Positions 10,302 to 18,700 of a DNA stretch of 64,000 nt are shown here, piece after piece (within the stretch, counting starts at the first letter, position 1; each line of letters begins with the position of its first letter). The DNA is from Oscillatoria sp. FACHB-1407. GTDB taxonomy: Bacteria > Cyanobacteriota > Cyanobacteriia > Elainellales > Elainellaceae. A program made the position numbers and the translations under genes. A model generated the notes under the pieces. It saw only the letters and a list, made by a program, of their open reading frames with translations, was not told where the DNA came from and did not search any database. Where the stretch lies: positions 62,001 to 126,000 of the forward strand of contig NZ_JACJSA010000011.1 of assembly GCF_014697545.1 (NCBI RefSeq), given 5' to 3'.

Positions 10302-11737
10302 GTAATTGCTCAACCCAGTAGCCAATCGGTTTTCTGAGAGGTCAGGGCACGGGAAATGGCATCAAAGGCAGAAATACCCTGACGCTTTGCCGTGTTGATG
10401 AGCGATCGCACCTGAGCGAACAAATCTGCCCCCCAATCCGAGCGAAAGCCGTTGGTCACCTTGCGGAACACTACACTCCAGCGCAACGCCTGCTCACTAG
10501 CATTATTGGTTGGCGGGATGGTCTCATCGGTTAAAAACAACAACAGATGATCCCGAATCTTCTGATAGCGTTTGAGCAACCGCTGTCCCTCCACCGACTT
10601 CGGTTCCAGATTCAAAATCTCCCGCAGTGATCCACGAAAGCGAGCGCAATACTGCTGAATTGTCGAGGGAGCCAGGATGTGTCGTCTCCGTTGCAGGGCA
10701 ATGGCTTTGAGGAACAGCCGTTTCATTCTTGGAGCAAACAACGCATCCCCTGCATCCATGGCATACTGACAATCGCGCAGTTGATGCGCTAAACACACTT
10801 GCCAGTCCTGTGCCGGATGTGCGGCTTGAGTACTGAACAAGTCAGACACCCAAACTTGCGGTTGATGCCCCGCCATCACGCTGTCCATGACTGTTTTGCC
10901 ACGACTGGGACGAATCACATGCAAACAGACCTGGTCATTTTGAAACACCCATTCCCACTGGTTTTTCCCGTTTACTCGTGCCCCCGTTTCATCACTGCCA
11001 ACCAACCGAGCACTACGCAGGCGTTCTACAATCTTGGCTACAGGAGCTGCCAGCTGAACCTGTGCTCGTTGCAGCAAATTGGCAATCGCTCCTTGTGACA
11101 GCTCTAGACCGTAAAGCTCCCGCATCAATTGGCTCAGTCGCTTGTAGCTGATGGCATGGCTGTAGCGTAGATAGGTGACGAGTGCAGCGACACTCGTGCC
11201 AAAGGGGGAGCCAGGCTCTAAACCAACCGGAACAGGCGCTTCGTATGCCTTCTGGCAACACTGACAAATCCCGCCATACCGTTCCACCCGCGTGATGTGA
11301 GGGGTAATCGGCGGTAGTTCAATCCGCTCATAAATTCCACTCAAGCGTTGGGTCGATGGCTCAACTTTGACCCCACAATGGGGACAACTCTTGGCTTGGG
11401 CTACTACGACTTGATCCGGTTGTTGGCTCAATTCTCGCCCACCGTGATGGTGGCTCTCCTCTGCCTCGCACGGCAGGGTAGAGGACTGGGCACTGCTCTG
11501 ATTCGGCTTGAAACCCTTAGATGGCGGCAAACTCGAATTGCGCGAGGTCTTCTTCACTCGCTTTTGCTTCAGCTTTTCCACCTCTGCCCGTAGACTTTGC
11601 AACTCTTGCCACAGCCCTCGAATCAGGGCATCCTTCTCGGCGTGGCTAAGTCCATCTAGCGGGGGCAGTTCTTTCATGCCAAAAGCTTACCATCCTCTCC
11701 CATTGCACGCATCCGGTCAACCTGGTTGAGCAATTAC
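10302..11737. mobile_element. IS66-type insertion sequence, 1436 bp
   Basis: Bounded by a perfect 14-bp inverted repeat: GTAATTGCTCAACC at 10302-10315 and GGTTGAGCAATTAC at 11724-11737. The ends begin with GTAA, as is usual for IS66. The transposase stop codon lies inside the left repeat. The 8 bp on each side (TTTTGTAA left, AAGTTTCG right) do not match, so the expected target duplication is absent. This implies deletion or recombination after insertion. Only one gene is present; no tnpA or tnpB was seen. Confidence 0.85.
10310..11677 (-). CDS. IS66 family transposase (TnpC-type)
   Basis: A 455-residue transposase. In order: a leucine-zipper-like N-terminus (LIRGLWQELQSLRAEVEKLK), a basic linker KTSRNSSLPPSKGFK, a zinc-binding module with CPHCG and CQCC, then the DDE catalytic core: SDETGARVNG, WVSDLF and NNASEQALR. 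Full length for TnpC of single-gene IS66 elements. It cuts and joins the 14-bp terminal repeats of its element. It looks intact, though the lack of target duplication makes recent autonomous movement at this site uncertain. Confidence 0.93.
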   Translation of the reverse strand: MKELPPLDGLSHAEKDALIRGLWQELQSLRAEVEKLKQKRVKKTSRNSSLPPSKGFKPNQSSAQSSTLPCEAEESHHHGGRELSQQPDQVVVAQAKSCPHCGVKVEPSTQRLSGIYERIELPPITPHITRVERYGGICQCCQKAYEAPVPVGLEPGSPFGTSVAALVTYLRYSHAISYKRLSQLMRELYGLELSQGAIANLLQRAQVQLAAPVAKIVERLRSARLVGSDETGARVNGKNQWEWVFQNDQVCLHVIRPSRGKTVMDSVMAGHQPQVWVSDLFSTQAAHPAQDWQVCLAHQLRDCQYAMDAGDALFAPRMKRLFLKAIALQRRRHILAPSTIQQYCARFRGSLREILNLEPKSVEGQRLLKRYQKIRDHLLLFLTDETIPPTNNASEQALRWSVVFRKVTNGFRSDWGADLFAQVRSLINTAKRQGISAFDAISRALTSQKTDWLLG

Positions 11738-11932
11738 AAGTTTCGCTATCAACAGGTGCAGAGTTTGGCCTTAGAGATTCTGGCACGTATTGTTGAGTAC
11801 CGTGCAGATGACTATTACTACTTACAGCAAAATGTACTTCCAAAAGTAAGGCATATCTTACAGAAGCGAGATGCGCTGTTAGTGATTCAGCGGGTGATCG
11901 ATAACGCTTCACTACAAGGAACAGATGAATGA
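11738..11932 (+). pseudogene. Open frame truncated at its 5' end by the IS66 element
   Basis: Reading continuously out of the IS right end, the frame gives KFRYQQVQSLALEILARIVE, YRADDYYYLQQNVLPKVRHI, ending GTDE. The only start codon in frame is a TTG at 11726 inside the IS repeat, with no ribosome binding site. I read it as the 3' remainder of a gene cut by the insertion. The product is unrecognised, charged and helical. A strong terminator follows 8 bp later, consistent with this being a real gene end. Confidence 0.5.
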
Positions 11933-11940
11933 GACAAAAA

Positions 11941-11969
11941 ATCGGAATCTTTGAGATTCCGATTTTTTT
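11941..11969 (+). terminator. Rho-independent terminator
   Basis: A 9-bp perfect stem ATCGGAATC / GATTCCGAT with loop TTTGA, then a run of seven T. An A-run precedes it, so it could also work on the opposite strand. It closes the truncated frame ending at 11932. Confidence 0.85.
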
Positions 11970-12111
11970 CTTTTCTGCGTCTTCCATTTGTTGTGAAGAT
12001 TCGCCTGAATTTGACGGTACTATAGCACTCACCATGACTTACAGCACATTCAATGCATCTTGAGGCTAACCGCACAGGAAGGAAACATCATGCCCCAGCT
12101 GGACTTCTAGC

Positions 12112-12139
12112 AATTTAACCAAAACATTTTGGTTAAATT
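12112..12139. promoter_or_regulatory. Palindrome upstream of parA, candidate parS or parA operator
   Basis: Thirteen-base perfect arms around a CA centre; the core is TAACCAAAACATTTTGGTTA. The same AACCAAAA/TTTTGGTT palindrome recurs inside parB at 13430-13453. A degenerate copy, AACCATTCATTTTGGTT, lies at 12175-12191, just before the parA start. Repeated palindromes flanking a parAB operon are the usual sign of a centromere-like partition site. Confidence 0.7.
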
Positions 12140-12200
12140 AACGGTTGCAGCCGATCATTTCAGTGCTAAGATTAAACCATTCATTTTGGTTATTTAACCC

Positions 12201-12890
12201 ATGCCAAGATCAAAGACTTCAAAAATGGGAGAAACTCCTGCGAAGTTGCCTAAAGTCTTGTCCTTTGTTAATCAAAAAGGTGGTGCAGGAAAATCGACTG
12301 GAGCAGTTCATGCGGTTGACTGGTTCACTCAGAAAGGTTTCTCAGTTGTCCTGGTAGACGCCGATGGTCAGCAAAGCTCCTCAAGCTGGTCAGAAGAACT
12401 AAGTCTCCCTCACAAAGTTATTAGTGACCCCGAAGCACTCTTTGACGAGTTACCTAAGCTTGCCGAGAACCATGACGTAGTAATCGTTGATGGACCGGGT
12501 AATGCCAGTGAGGTAACAAAAGCCGTTTTGATTCGATCGAATCTGGTGCTCATTCCCTGTCGAGATTCGATGATTGATTTGGCAAGCACTGGAAAAATTG
12601 TTCAATTTGTTCGTCAGGCAAAGGAGATTCGGGGAGGACTTCCCGTTTCAGCCCTTTACCTGAATGCTGTCAAGGAAAATACGATTCTCCTCCGAGAGGC
12701 CAAAGAAGCCCTTCAAAGCGGTATCCTTCCATTGCTTCAGACTGCGCTTCCTGATCGCCAGTGCATTAAAGACTCACCTGGACAGGCAAGTACTGTATTT
12801 CGGATGAAGGGCAGTTCAGCAAAATCAGCAGCAGATTCCTTTAACTCCTTGTTTGTAGAAGCGTTGAAGTTATTTGAGGCCGAATCATGA
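12201..12890 (+). CDS. parA: ParA-type partition ATPase
   Basis: A 229-residue member of the ParA/MinD ATPase family. The deviant Walker A motif is NQKGGAGKST at residues 24-33, followed by VVLVDADGQQSS (A' motif) and VVIVDGPG (Walker B). It is short and lacks an N-terminal DNA-binding helix-turn-helix, as in type Ib plasmid ParA or orphan ParA proteins. With ParB it would move the parS-bearing DNA by ATP-driven patterning on the nucleoid. The first residues (MPRSKTSKMGETPAKLPK) are basic. Its last four bases overlap parB, so the two are co-translated. Palindromes upstream suggest ParB-mediated autoregulation. Confidence 0.9.
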   Translation: MPRSKTSKMGETPAKLPKVLSFVNQKGGAGKSTGAVHAVDWFTQKGFSVVLVDADGQQSSSSWSEELSLPHKVISDPEALFDELPKLAENHDVVIVDGPGNASEVTKAVLIRSNLVLIPCRDSMIDLASTGKIVQFVRQAKEIRGGLPVSALYLNAVKENTILLREAKEALQSGILPLLQTALPDRQCIKDSPGQASTVFRMKGSSAKSAADSFNSLFVEALKLFEAES

Positions 12891-13885
12891 CAGCACGACG
12901 GAAACTGACAGATGCGATCGCCCAACGAGAAGAATTGAGTTTTGTTTTTGGGCAAGCACCTCCCGAAAAGGTTGCCCAACTTATTCAGGAAACTCAGGAA
13001 CAGCAGATTCCCTGCGAAAAAGTTGTTTGCTCCTTCACCTTTGTACCTGACAACAAACCTGTGCGGCACTACTATGACCCGGAGGAGTTGCAACAGTGGG
13101 CGCTGTACGACATTAAACCCAATGGCATTCGTTCACCCCTTTGGCTACGTCCCCACCCTTATTACCCTGGTAAATTTGAGCTAGTTGCAGGTTTACGTCG
13201 CTTCAAGGCAGCAACCATACTGGAGCTAAAAACCGTTCCGGGCAAAGTATTTGATTGGGACGATCGGACAGCCTTTCAAGCGGCTATCTCAGAAAATGCA
13301 AATCGGCGTGACTTCAGTGCTCTGGAAGAACTTGATAACACTCTGCGACTTCTCGAAATCCAACTCGGCTATAGCACTGAGGAAGCCGTGAGCCTGCTTT
13401 ACCGAATGAACAATGCAGCGAAAGGCACAACTAACCAAAACGTTTTGGTTAGTGAGGAAGCTCAGTATGTTCAGCAAGTTTTTGATGCCTTTGGTAAAAT
13501 TACCTGGCAATCCTTTGTTGCAACTCGTCTGCCACTTTTGAAAAAACCACCAGAGATTTTGGAAAAGATTCGACGGGGTGAAGTTCACTATACCAAAGGA
13601 ATTCTCATCGCCAGTGTGAAGGATAGCGATCGCCGACAGGAGCTTTTGCAGAAGGCAATCGACACCTCCCTCAGCGTATCTGAAATTAAGCAACAGGTTC
13701 AAGCCATCAAACAGAAGGAGAGCGGTAACGACTCACAAAATTCGTCAACGATTGTGCATTTGCAACAACGCCTTAGTCATACTGTTCAGCAGGCTAAAAA
13801 GAATCGTGCGCTCTGGAGTAATCCGGCAAAGACAAAAAAGCTTGAGAAACTGCTTGAAGAGCTACAGGTTCTACTTGAAACGTGA
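12887..13885 (+). CDS. parB: ParB-like DNA-binding partition protein
   Basis: A 332-residue ParB/Spo0J-family protein. The ParB box appears as LVAGLRRFKAA around residue 103, after the strand RSPLWLRP, and a helix-rich central DNA-binding region follows. The box differs from the classic GERR, with GLRR in its place, as in many cyanobacterial plasmid ParB proteins. The C-terminus ends in a charged dimerisation-like helix (KTKKLEKLLEELQVLLET). It overlaps parA by ATGA. The gene itself contains a perfect 24-bp palindrome that matches the one upstream of parA, reminiscent of parS sites located within spo0J in other bacteria. Confidence 0.88.
   Translation: MTARRKLTDAIAQREELSFVFGQAPPEKVAQLIQETQEQQIPCEKVVCSFTFVPDNKPVRHYYDPEELQQWALYDIKPNGIRSPLWLRPHPYYPGKFELVAGLRRFKAATILELKTVPGKVFDWDDRTAFQAAISENANRRDFSALEELDNTLRLLEIQLGYSTEEAVSLLYRMNNAAKGTTNQNVLVSEEAQYVQQVFDAFGKITWQSFVATRLPLLKKPPEILEKIRRGEVHYTKGILIASVKDSDRRQELLQKAIDTSLSVSEIKQQVQAIKQKESGNDSQNSSTIVHLQQRLSHTVQQAKKNRALWSNPAKTKKLEKLLEELQVLLET
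13430..13453. promoter_or_regulatory. Perfect 24-bp palindrome within parB, candidate parS
   Basis: The core CTAACCAAAACGTTTTGGTTAG is extended by A and T to a perfect 24-bp palindrome. It shares AACCAAAA-NN-TTTTGGTT with the site at 12112-12139. It encodes the ParB segment TNQNVLVS, so its conservation as a palindrome is not explained by coding alone. Confidence 0.7.
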
Positions 13886-14065
13886 AATTGAAATCATGAA
13901 GTCTTCAAGAAATGGCTTGTCAAAATCCTTCAAGTTCTGGACATTTGGTCCCTTCAGCTTAGTTAATTCAACCTCTGCCCTTTGGCCAAAACTTACGTAG
14001 CGTTTTATTTTGTGAGTTCCTGAGACACTAGTAAGAGCCCATCCTATTGTTTTAGGAATCCTCTG

Positions 14066-14359
14066 ATGCCAAAGCGATATGTTGTTCGATTAAGCGAGGA
14101 GGAACGGGAGTTTCTCAAAGATTTGGTTTCAAACGGCAAAGGGGTAGCCTATAAAATCAAACATTCCAACATCCTGTTAAACATTGATGTCAATGGATAA
14201 GGATGGAGCGACGAGGAAACCGCGACCGTCTTTAGTTGCCATCGCAATATCGTAGCAAATCTGCGGTAACGATTAGTGGAGCAAGAGTTAGAGGCGGCAT
14301 TGGAACTCAGAAACCTACTCGACAAAGGGTGTGTGATGGAGCGTCAGAGGCTAAATTGA
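14066..14359 (+). pseudogene. IS630 family transposase, N-terminal fragment with nonsense codons
   Basis: The frame reads MPKRYVVRLSEEEREFLKDL and then AYKIKHSNILLNIDVNG, the helix-turn-helix start of IS630-type transposases, followed by a TAA at 14198. After the stop it continues in the same frame with WSDEETATVFSCHRNIVANL and a second TAA at 14267, then VEQELEAALE. The DDE catalytic domain is missing. It abuts an IS21 fragment on the other strand, so the transposase was cut away by later rearrangement. Confidence 0.75.
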
Positions 14360-14851
14360 TTGCATTGCGTTGTGGAGAGAGAGGATGTGTTTAAACGGCT
14401 TGCCGGTGACCGTAATCTCGACCCCCTTCAACTCGGTGAAGTCGGACGATCCCATTTCTCCAGGGTCATGTCGCAACTGGAACATCACATCTTTGGGGTC
14501 ACCATAGAGGGTTTTCCAGGTTTCTACCCGTCGTTGCAGTGTCCACAAGGTTTGCTCATACTGCCCTGGATATTGGCTGACGAGATACTCGTACAAGGTT
14601 GTGGGCTCTAAGCGGGGCTCTCGCCTGAGCATCGGTTCTAGCTCACTCTCCCAGACCCCGACAAGCGGGTCAGAGCGGGTGCGCCAGTCTCTCTCTTGTC
14701 CGTGCTTCGGTTGATGCTCTCCCTTCTCTATCCGTCTGCCACTGCGTTCACTAAACCCGGCGATCGCTGCTGATGCTTGTTGCGTGCACCCTTCTTCTCT
14801 TGCTCGCATATACACTTGAACCTGATAGGTTTGAATATATTGACCTGGCAC
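14351..14851 (-). pseudogene. IS21 family transposase (IstA), truncated N-terminal part
   Basis: A 166-residue frame beginning MPGQYIQTYQVQVYMRAREE, then TQQASAAIAGFSERSGRRIE, WRTRSDPLVGVWESELEPML, and MGSSDFTELKGVEITVTG. This is the helix-turn-helix and the beginning of the catalytic domain (the Asp in DFTELKG) of IstA. Full IstA proteins are around 500 residues; here homology ends near FKHILSLH and the partner istB is absent. The deletion endpoint is against the IS630 remnant. Confidence 0.8.
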
Positions 14852-15017
14852 TGGTAGGTCTCCCTCTAAGCTCTTGGGAGTTCTCTAGTGCTTTTTTACG
14901 GTTTGACCAGACCCCACCTTCAGTGCAGATTGTCCTTGCGATCTAACGTCGAATTGCGATCTGATAATCGGTCAAGTCATTGCTTTCGATCCGGTTAAGG
15001 TAATTGTCGCCGAATAA

Positions 15018-15803
15018 CTCGTAGAGTTATGGCTCTACGACAAGAGTAAGAATACACAGGATGCCTACCGTCGAGATTTAGCATTGTTTTTCAACATCAT
15101 CGGTCGAAAAGCACTGAGACTTGTTACACTTAACGACCTGCAAGTTTTTGCCAAAGCTTTAGTTCATCGGGGATACGCCGTTTCAACACAACAACGACGG
15201 CTCAACAGCTTAAAATCGCTACTCAATTTTGGGTACAAATTGAGAGTATTACCCGCTAACGTGGGTCAATTACTGAAGCCACCGAGGGCAAAAGATACCC
15301 TAGCCGAGCGCATCTTGAGTGAAGGACAAGTTTTAGACTTACTCAGTACCACTGCCACTTTGCAGGAGCACGCTTTATTGCGACTACTGTATGCCACCGG
15401 TGCTCGTGTCAGTTAATTGTGTGACGTGCGGTGGCGAGATTTGCAAGGGGTAGAACAGGGACGAGGGCAAGTCACGTTATTTGGCAAGGGCGGCAAAACC
15501 AGAGTGGTTGTGTTTAGTGCCCAGACTTTGCAAGTGTTAGAGAGCATCCGAGCAGAGGCGGCTATCAACGACCCCATATTTCAAACTCGACGGGGTGGCA
15601 AGATCAACCGAAATAGTGTTCGCTGCATCATTCGAGCCGCTTGCAAACGAGTTGGAATTGTAGAACGAATTTCTCCCCACTGGTTTCGTCATGCCCGTGC
15701 CTCTCATGCCTTGGAGCGAGGTGCTCCTGTTAACTTAGTTCAGCTCACGTTAGGACACGCCAGTTTAGCCACAACTGGGCGTTATTTACATGCTCGACCC
15801 TAA
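15018..15803 (+). pseudogene. Tyrosine recombinase (XerC/D or phage-type integrase) with nonsense codons
   Basis: One continuous frame encodes a complete tyrosine recombinase interrupted by TAA at 15414-15416. The N-terminal core-binding domain includes NTQDAYRRDLALFF and STQQRRLNSLKSLLNFGYKL. The catalytic domain has LLRLLYATGARVS, then the stop, then LCDVRWRDL, GKGGKTRVVVF, HWFRHARASHAL and LGHASLATTGRYLHARP. These supply the Arg, Lys, His-x-x-Arg, His and Tyr residues. The stop replaces the Glu or Gln normally following RVS. A second TAA at 15015-15017 interrupts the frame just upstream, so the true start lies further left or is lost. Confidence 0.85.
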
Positions 15804-16577
15804 GATTCGAGTGGATTACGCCTAGCGGTATGAGGGAAGCGATCGTTGGCAATGGCAATTTGGCAGGTATACTCACTTACCAACGAGTCATTCTCGAGCT
15901 GAAGAATGTAGAAGACTGCTAGGTAGAGTGATTAGGGTATTCCTGAAACTATCCTACGTTTTGAGGATTGTAAGCACCCTCCTTTGAATTAAAGCGTGAG
16001 ACAAGGAAAACGAAACGGATGGATTTGAAGCCTTTTTAAGTAAGCAATTATGCTTATCTCTCAAAATCTTATCCCCAATAATGAACCAGTATTGGGGATA
16101 GAGAACTTCTAAGACAAGTACGGATTCTGTGATCAGGCAAAAGACTATGGTCACTGAAACCATAAGTTTGCCGTCTCGGAAGCTCTATGCTTTCACAGTT
16201 AAAGGGAAATGCTTGAGATCAGGGCAAGACCCTTGTGGTAGTGCTCTGGAGGAAAGGATGGTGAGAGAGTGCGAAATGCCAATGCGTATACCCTCTCACT
16301 CTCGCTCTCTTAGTTCCCATCCTTTCCTAAAGTAGGACTACCCGGCAAGTTTGTCGTGTCAATCATGGAACCCACTCCGATGCCTGCCAAACGTAATAAT
16401 CAGGCTTTCAGCTATTATGGTGGCAAGCTTATGCTTGCACTGGTGGTCAGCTTATGGTTTCAGTCAGACTTTACACTAGATTAGAAGCCCTTTCAGGCTC
16501 AATATCAGGCTGTACAAGCCGAAGATTGAGTGAAATAGCTTCATGATGTTACTGGTATTTAGTGACGAGGAACCGCC
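15804..16577. other. Intergenic region with two inverted-repeat structures
   Basis: No supported gene. At about 15845-15882 a hairpin with arms GTTGGCAA and TTACCAAC surrounds TATACTCAC, resembling the elements at 4282 and 7637. At 16250-16328 there is a 12-bp perfect inverted repeat, AGGAAAGGATGG and CCATCCTTTCCT, with partly pairing GA/CT-rich inner arms. Near 16420-16455 GGTGG-nn-AGCTTATG is directly repeated. Confidence 0.45.
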
Positions 16578-16775
16578 ATGGCGTTGCTTGCCCATTTTCA
16601 ACCTCTCCTCAATGCTGATCGTCTCTGGCATTGGTTTAGTCATGCCTGGGCGGCCTACACTGCTGCCGATTTGAATCACTCCTTACTGGGTAATGACCAG
16701 GCTGCACCCTATGAGCGATCCGGTATTGGTATTGGTATTGGAAGTGGTATTGATTTAGAAGTGGGTGGAAGCTAA
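16578..16775 (+). CDS. Small hypothetical protein, first gene of a three-gene operon
   Basis: A 65-residue protein, MALLAHFQPLLNADRLWHWF and on to a glycine-isoleucine repeat (GIGIGIGSGID). GAGGAA lies about 7 bases upstream of the ATG. The stop codon overlaps the next start by one base (TAATG), which argues that it is a real translated gene. The family is unrecognised. The tandem GGTATT repeats behind the GI stretch could be length-variable. Confidence 0.55.
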   Translation: MALLAHFQPLLNADRLWHWFSHAWAAYTAADLNHSLLGNDQAAPYERSGIGIGIGSGIDLEVGGS

Positions 16776-17347
16776 TGTCAAATTCTGCATCGAAGCGTAT
16801 ATCTCGTCGGGGGAATCGCTCTACATCACAATCGACTCCTGGTGGAAACAGCTCCAAAAAACGAGCACTTCCTGAGAAATGCCGTAAATGTTCAATGCTG
16901 TCAGCTGAACAGGCACAGGCATTACACGGCAAAGAAGGCGATGATTGTTGGAATCCGGCTGTTTGCTATAGCCGCAGATCTTATGCCAGACACCGCGATC
17001 GCATCAACCAGACGCGCAGTCGCAAACGCAAGGAAGGAGAGCTAGAACATATTCCAGTTCAATTTGAACCGTTAAATCAGGTGGTGTTTGGGGTGCTAGT
17101 TGTCTATCGGCGGACGGGATCGGATACACCAGTTCACGCCATTGGGGCAGAAATTTGGCAGGGACAGGAAAAAGTGGCGATCGTACCTCCTGTTCACTGT
17201 GCAGGCATGGTACCCAGTCAGGTTCATACTTATGTGGGGAAGATGCTGGGTGTGTTGGAGGAACGTTATGGCGTCCGCAAATTTGCTAGCCAGACGCAAC
17301 TTGACCCAGGTCTGTGTGCGATTCGACCCTGCCCGTTGCATGGATGA
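16775..17347 (+). CDS. Hypothetical protein with cysteine pairs
   Basis: A 190-residue protein. The first 35 residues are basic and Ser-rich (SKRISRRGNRSTS). Then come KCRKC and DDCWNPAVC, spaced like a zinc-binding module, followed by a basic segment (RSYARHRDRINQTRSRKRK) and a beta-rich C-terminal domain (VVFGVLVVYRRTG, HAIGAEIWQGQEKVAIVPP). The mix of a putative zinc knuckle and a basic helix suggests nucleic-acid binding, but I do not recognise the family. It is coupled to the gene before it and 9 bp from the next. Confidence 0.75.
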   Translation: MSNSASKRISRRGNRSTSQSTPGGNSSKKRALPEKCRKCSMLSAEQAQALHGKEGDDCWNPAVCYSRRSYARHRDRINQTRSRKRKEGELEHIPVQFEPLNQVVFGVLVVYRRTGSDTPVHAIGAEIWQGQEKVAIVPPVHCAGMVPSQVHTYVGKMLGVLEERYGVRKFASQTQLDPGLCAIRPCPLHG

Positions 17348-17356
17348 GGTGAGGGG

Positions 17357-18055
17357 ATGAAACCGATTGAGCAACTAGAGTTACCGTTATGGGAGATGTT
17401 GCAGGAGGCAACGATCGCCCCTGATGAAGCGGATTTACAGCAATTGCTCAACGTGCTGGATGAGTCTTTGTTGCAGTTAGATGTCCCCGGACAGTTACAG
17501 GTAGCGGCAGAGGCGATCGCCCAGATTGTGGCTCTCTTTCAGGAGCGATCGATGTTGGCATTTGAGGAGTTGGAGGCGACAAACAGCGATGAAGGTCCGG
17601 TGATGCCTCACGATGCCTTTGATCGTTATGTCAGGCAGACGATGGAGGTTGATTTTGAGCAGTTTATCGAACCGCTAGCGAGCCTACCCCGAAAACCTCC
17701 GGAGCGTAGTGGTGAAGTTGCCCCGACTGGGTCGGTGGTGGGCGAATTGGATCAAGTTGCTCTACTGCAAGCCCTCGATGAGCAGATGAAGGAGCATCCG
17801 GGATTGACCGAAGTTGAGGCGTTTAATCAGGCAATGGCGATCGCCCATGATGAAGATGTGTCGAACTGGATAGGGGCGATCGCAACCTGGATGAATGAGC
17901 GACAGACGGAAGTGGCTCCTTTGATGCAGATTCAACAAGCTATGGAGATGCCCCTGGTGCAACTGTGGTTGGCTTTACTGCTAGGAGGCTTTGCCCTCGA
18001 ACAACGGGGAGAATTTTATGAAACAGGGCAAATCTGGGTTTTAGGGCGACATTAA
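17357..18055 (+). CDS. Hypothetical acidic protein
   Basis: A 232-residue, strongly acidic, largely helical protein. The start has a good ribosome binding site (GAGGTGAGGGG). Segments such as LPLWEMLQEATIAPDEADLQ and TEVEAFNQAMAIAHDEDVSN suggest helical bundles; a C-terminal hydrophobic helix VQLWLALLLGGFAL precedes the end. There is no recognised catalytic motif. Being third in an operon behind a basic, cysteine-bearing protein, it might be its binding partner (inference only). Confidence 0.75.
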   Translation: MKPIEQLELPLWEMLQEATIAPDEADLQQLLNVLDESLLQLDVPGQLQVAAEAIAQIVALFQERSMLAFEELEATNSDEGPVMPHDAFDRYVRQTMEVDFEQFIEPLASLPRKPPERSGEVAPTGSVVGELDQVALLQALDEQMKEHPGLTEVEAFNQAMAIAHDEDVSNWIGAIATWMNERQTEVAPLMQIQQAMEMPLVQLWLALLLGGFALEQRGEFYETGQIWVLGRH

Positions 18056-18127
18056 TGAAGCCAATGAAACCGCAAAGTTTAAGGTTATACCGAATTTAAT
18101 GTTTGATTGTGGCAGATCATTGGGTAG

Positions 18128-18147
18128 GGGCGTTTCGCGAAACGCCC
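18128..18147. repeat. Perfect 20-bp GC-rich palindrome
   Basis: GGGCGTTTCGCGAAACGCCC. Short palindromic units of this kind are scattered through many cyanobacterial intergenic regions; it lies 70 bp after the hypothetical operon and could act as a bidirectional hairpin. Confidence 0.7.
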
Positions 18148-18286
18148 TTACGGAATCATGTGCAGCGAAGCCAATTCAAATTGGTATTAGAACGAAGTTA
18201 AACTACTGCCAGAGTTTTTACCTTACACTCTACCAGTTTCTGCAATTGAAGATTGCTGTAGAAAGTAGAAGTTGGAAGTATTCAGT

Positions 18287-18317
18287 AATAAAGTGTAAAA
18301 CAAATAAAGTGTAAAAC
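18287..18317. repeat. Tandem 16-bp repeat, two copies
   Basis: AATAAAGTGTAAAAC occurs at 18287-18301 and 18303-18317, directly upstream of the small frameshifted gene. It could be a regulator site or a slippage product. Confidence 0.6.
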
Positions 18318-18338
18318 AATGGCAAGAAGTTATCAGAA

Positions 18339-18595
18339 ATGACAATATTGGACAAGAATAAAATAAATGAGCCATCTATTGTTATGAACAAAGGTAAGAC
18401 AGTTAGATTACCAAGTGTTAAGACGATAAGCTTAGATGGTTATGCTCCGTTCTTATTTCATGCAGTTGATATTGCAATGTAACTGAGCAAGTTCAGCGAT
18501 CAGAAGAAAGAGTGTACTACGAGCTGATTCAGTGGGATCGTAGAAGTCTTTTTGAGAAGACCGAGATTTCTAACATTGTCAACAATGCTAGGTAG
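18339..18595 (+). pseudogene. Small gene upstream of the peptide cassette, frameshifted
   Basis: The first frame begins MTILDKNKINEPSIVMNKGK and runs to LFHAVDIAM before a TAA at 18480. Removing the break, by adding one A at the GCAAT near 18476, lets it continue as NVTEQVQRSEERVYYELIQW and DRRSLFEKTEISNIVNNAR to a TAG at 18593. Both halves read like one natural protein of about 85 residues. I do not recognise it. Being 106 bp upstream of the double-glycine precursor gene, it may be an accessory or regulatory gene of that cassette that has just been lost, or a sequencing error. Confidence 0.5.
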
Positions 18596-18700
18596 ATCGT
18601 AAGTCTTACATACTTTTCTACGTCCTGCCTCACTTGACTAATTTAACTTGCCTTTGTTCCTGTAATACGGTTAAACATTCTTCAACAAGAGGACAATCCC

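Noticed and set aside
16129-16335. 68-codon frame in the inverted-repeat region
   Set aside because: Half of it is the arms of the 12-bp inverted repeat; no homology recognised.
18128-18147. Rho-independent terminator
   Set aside because: Perfect palindrome but no T-run on either side; kept as a repeat.
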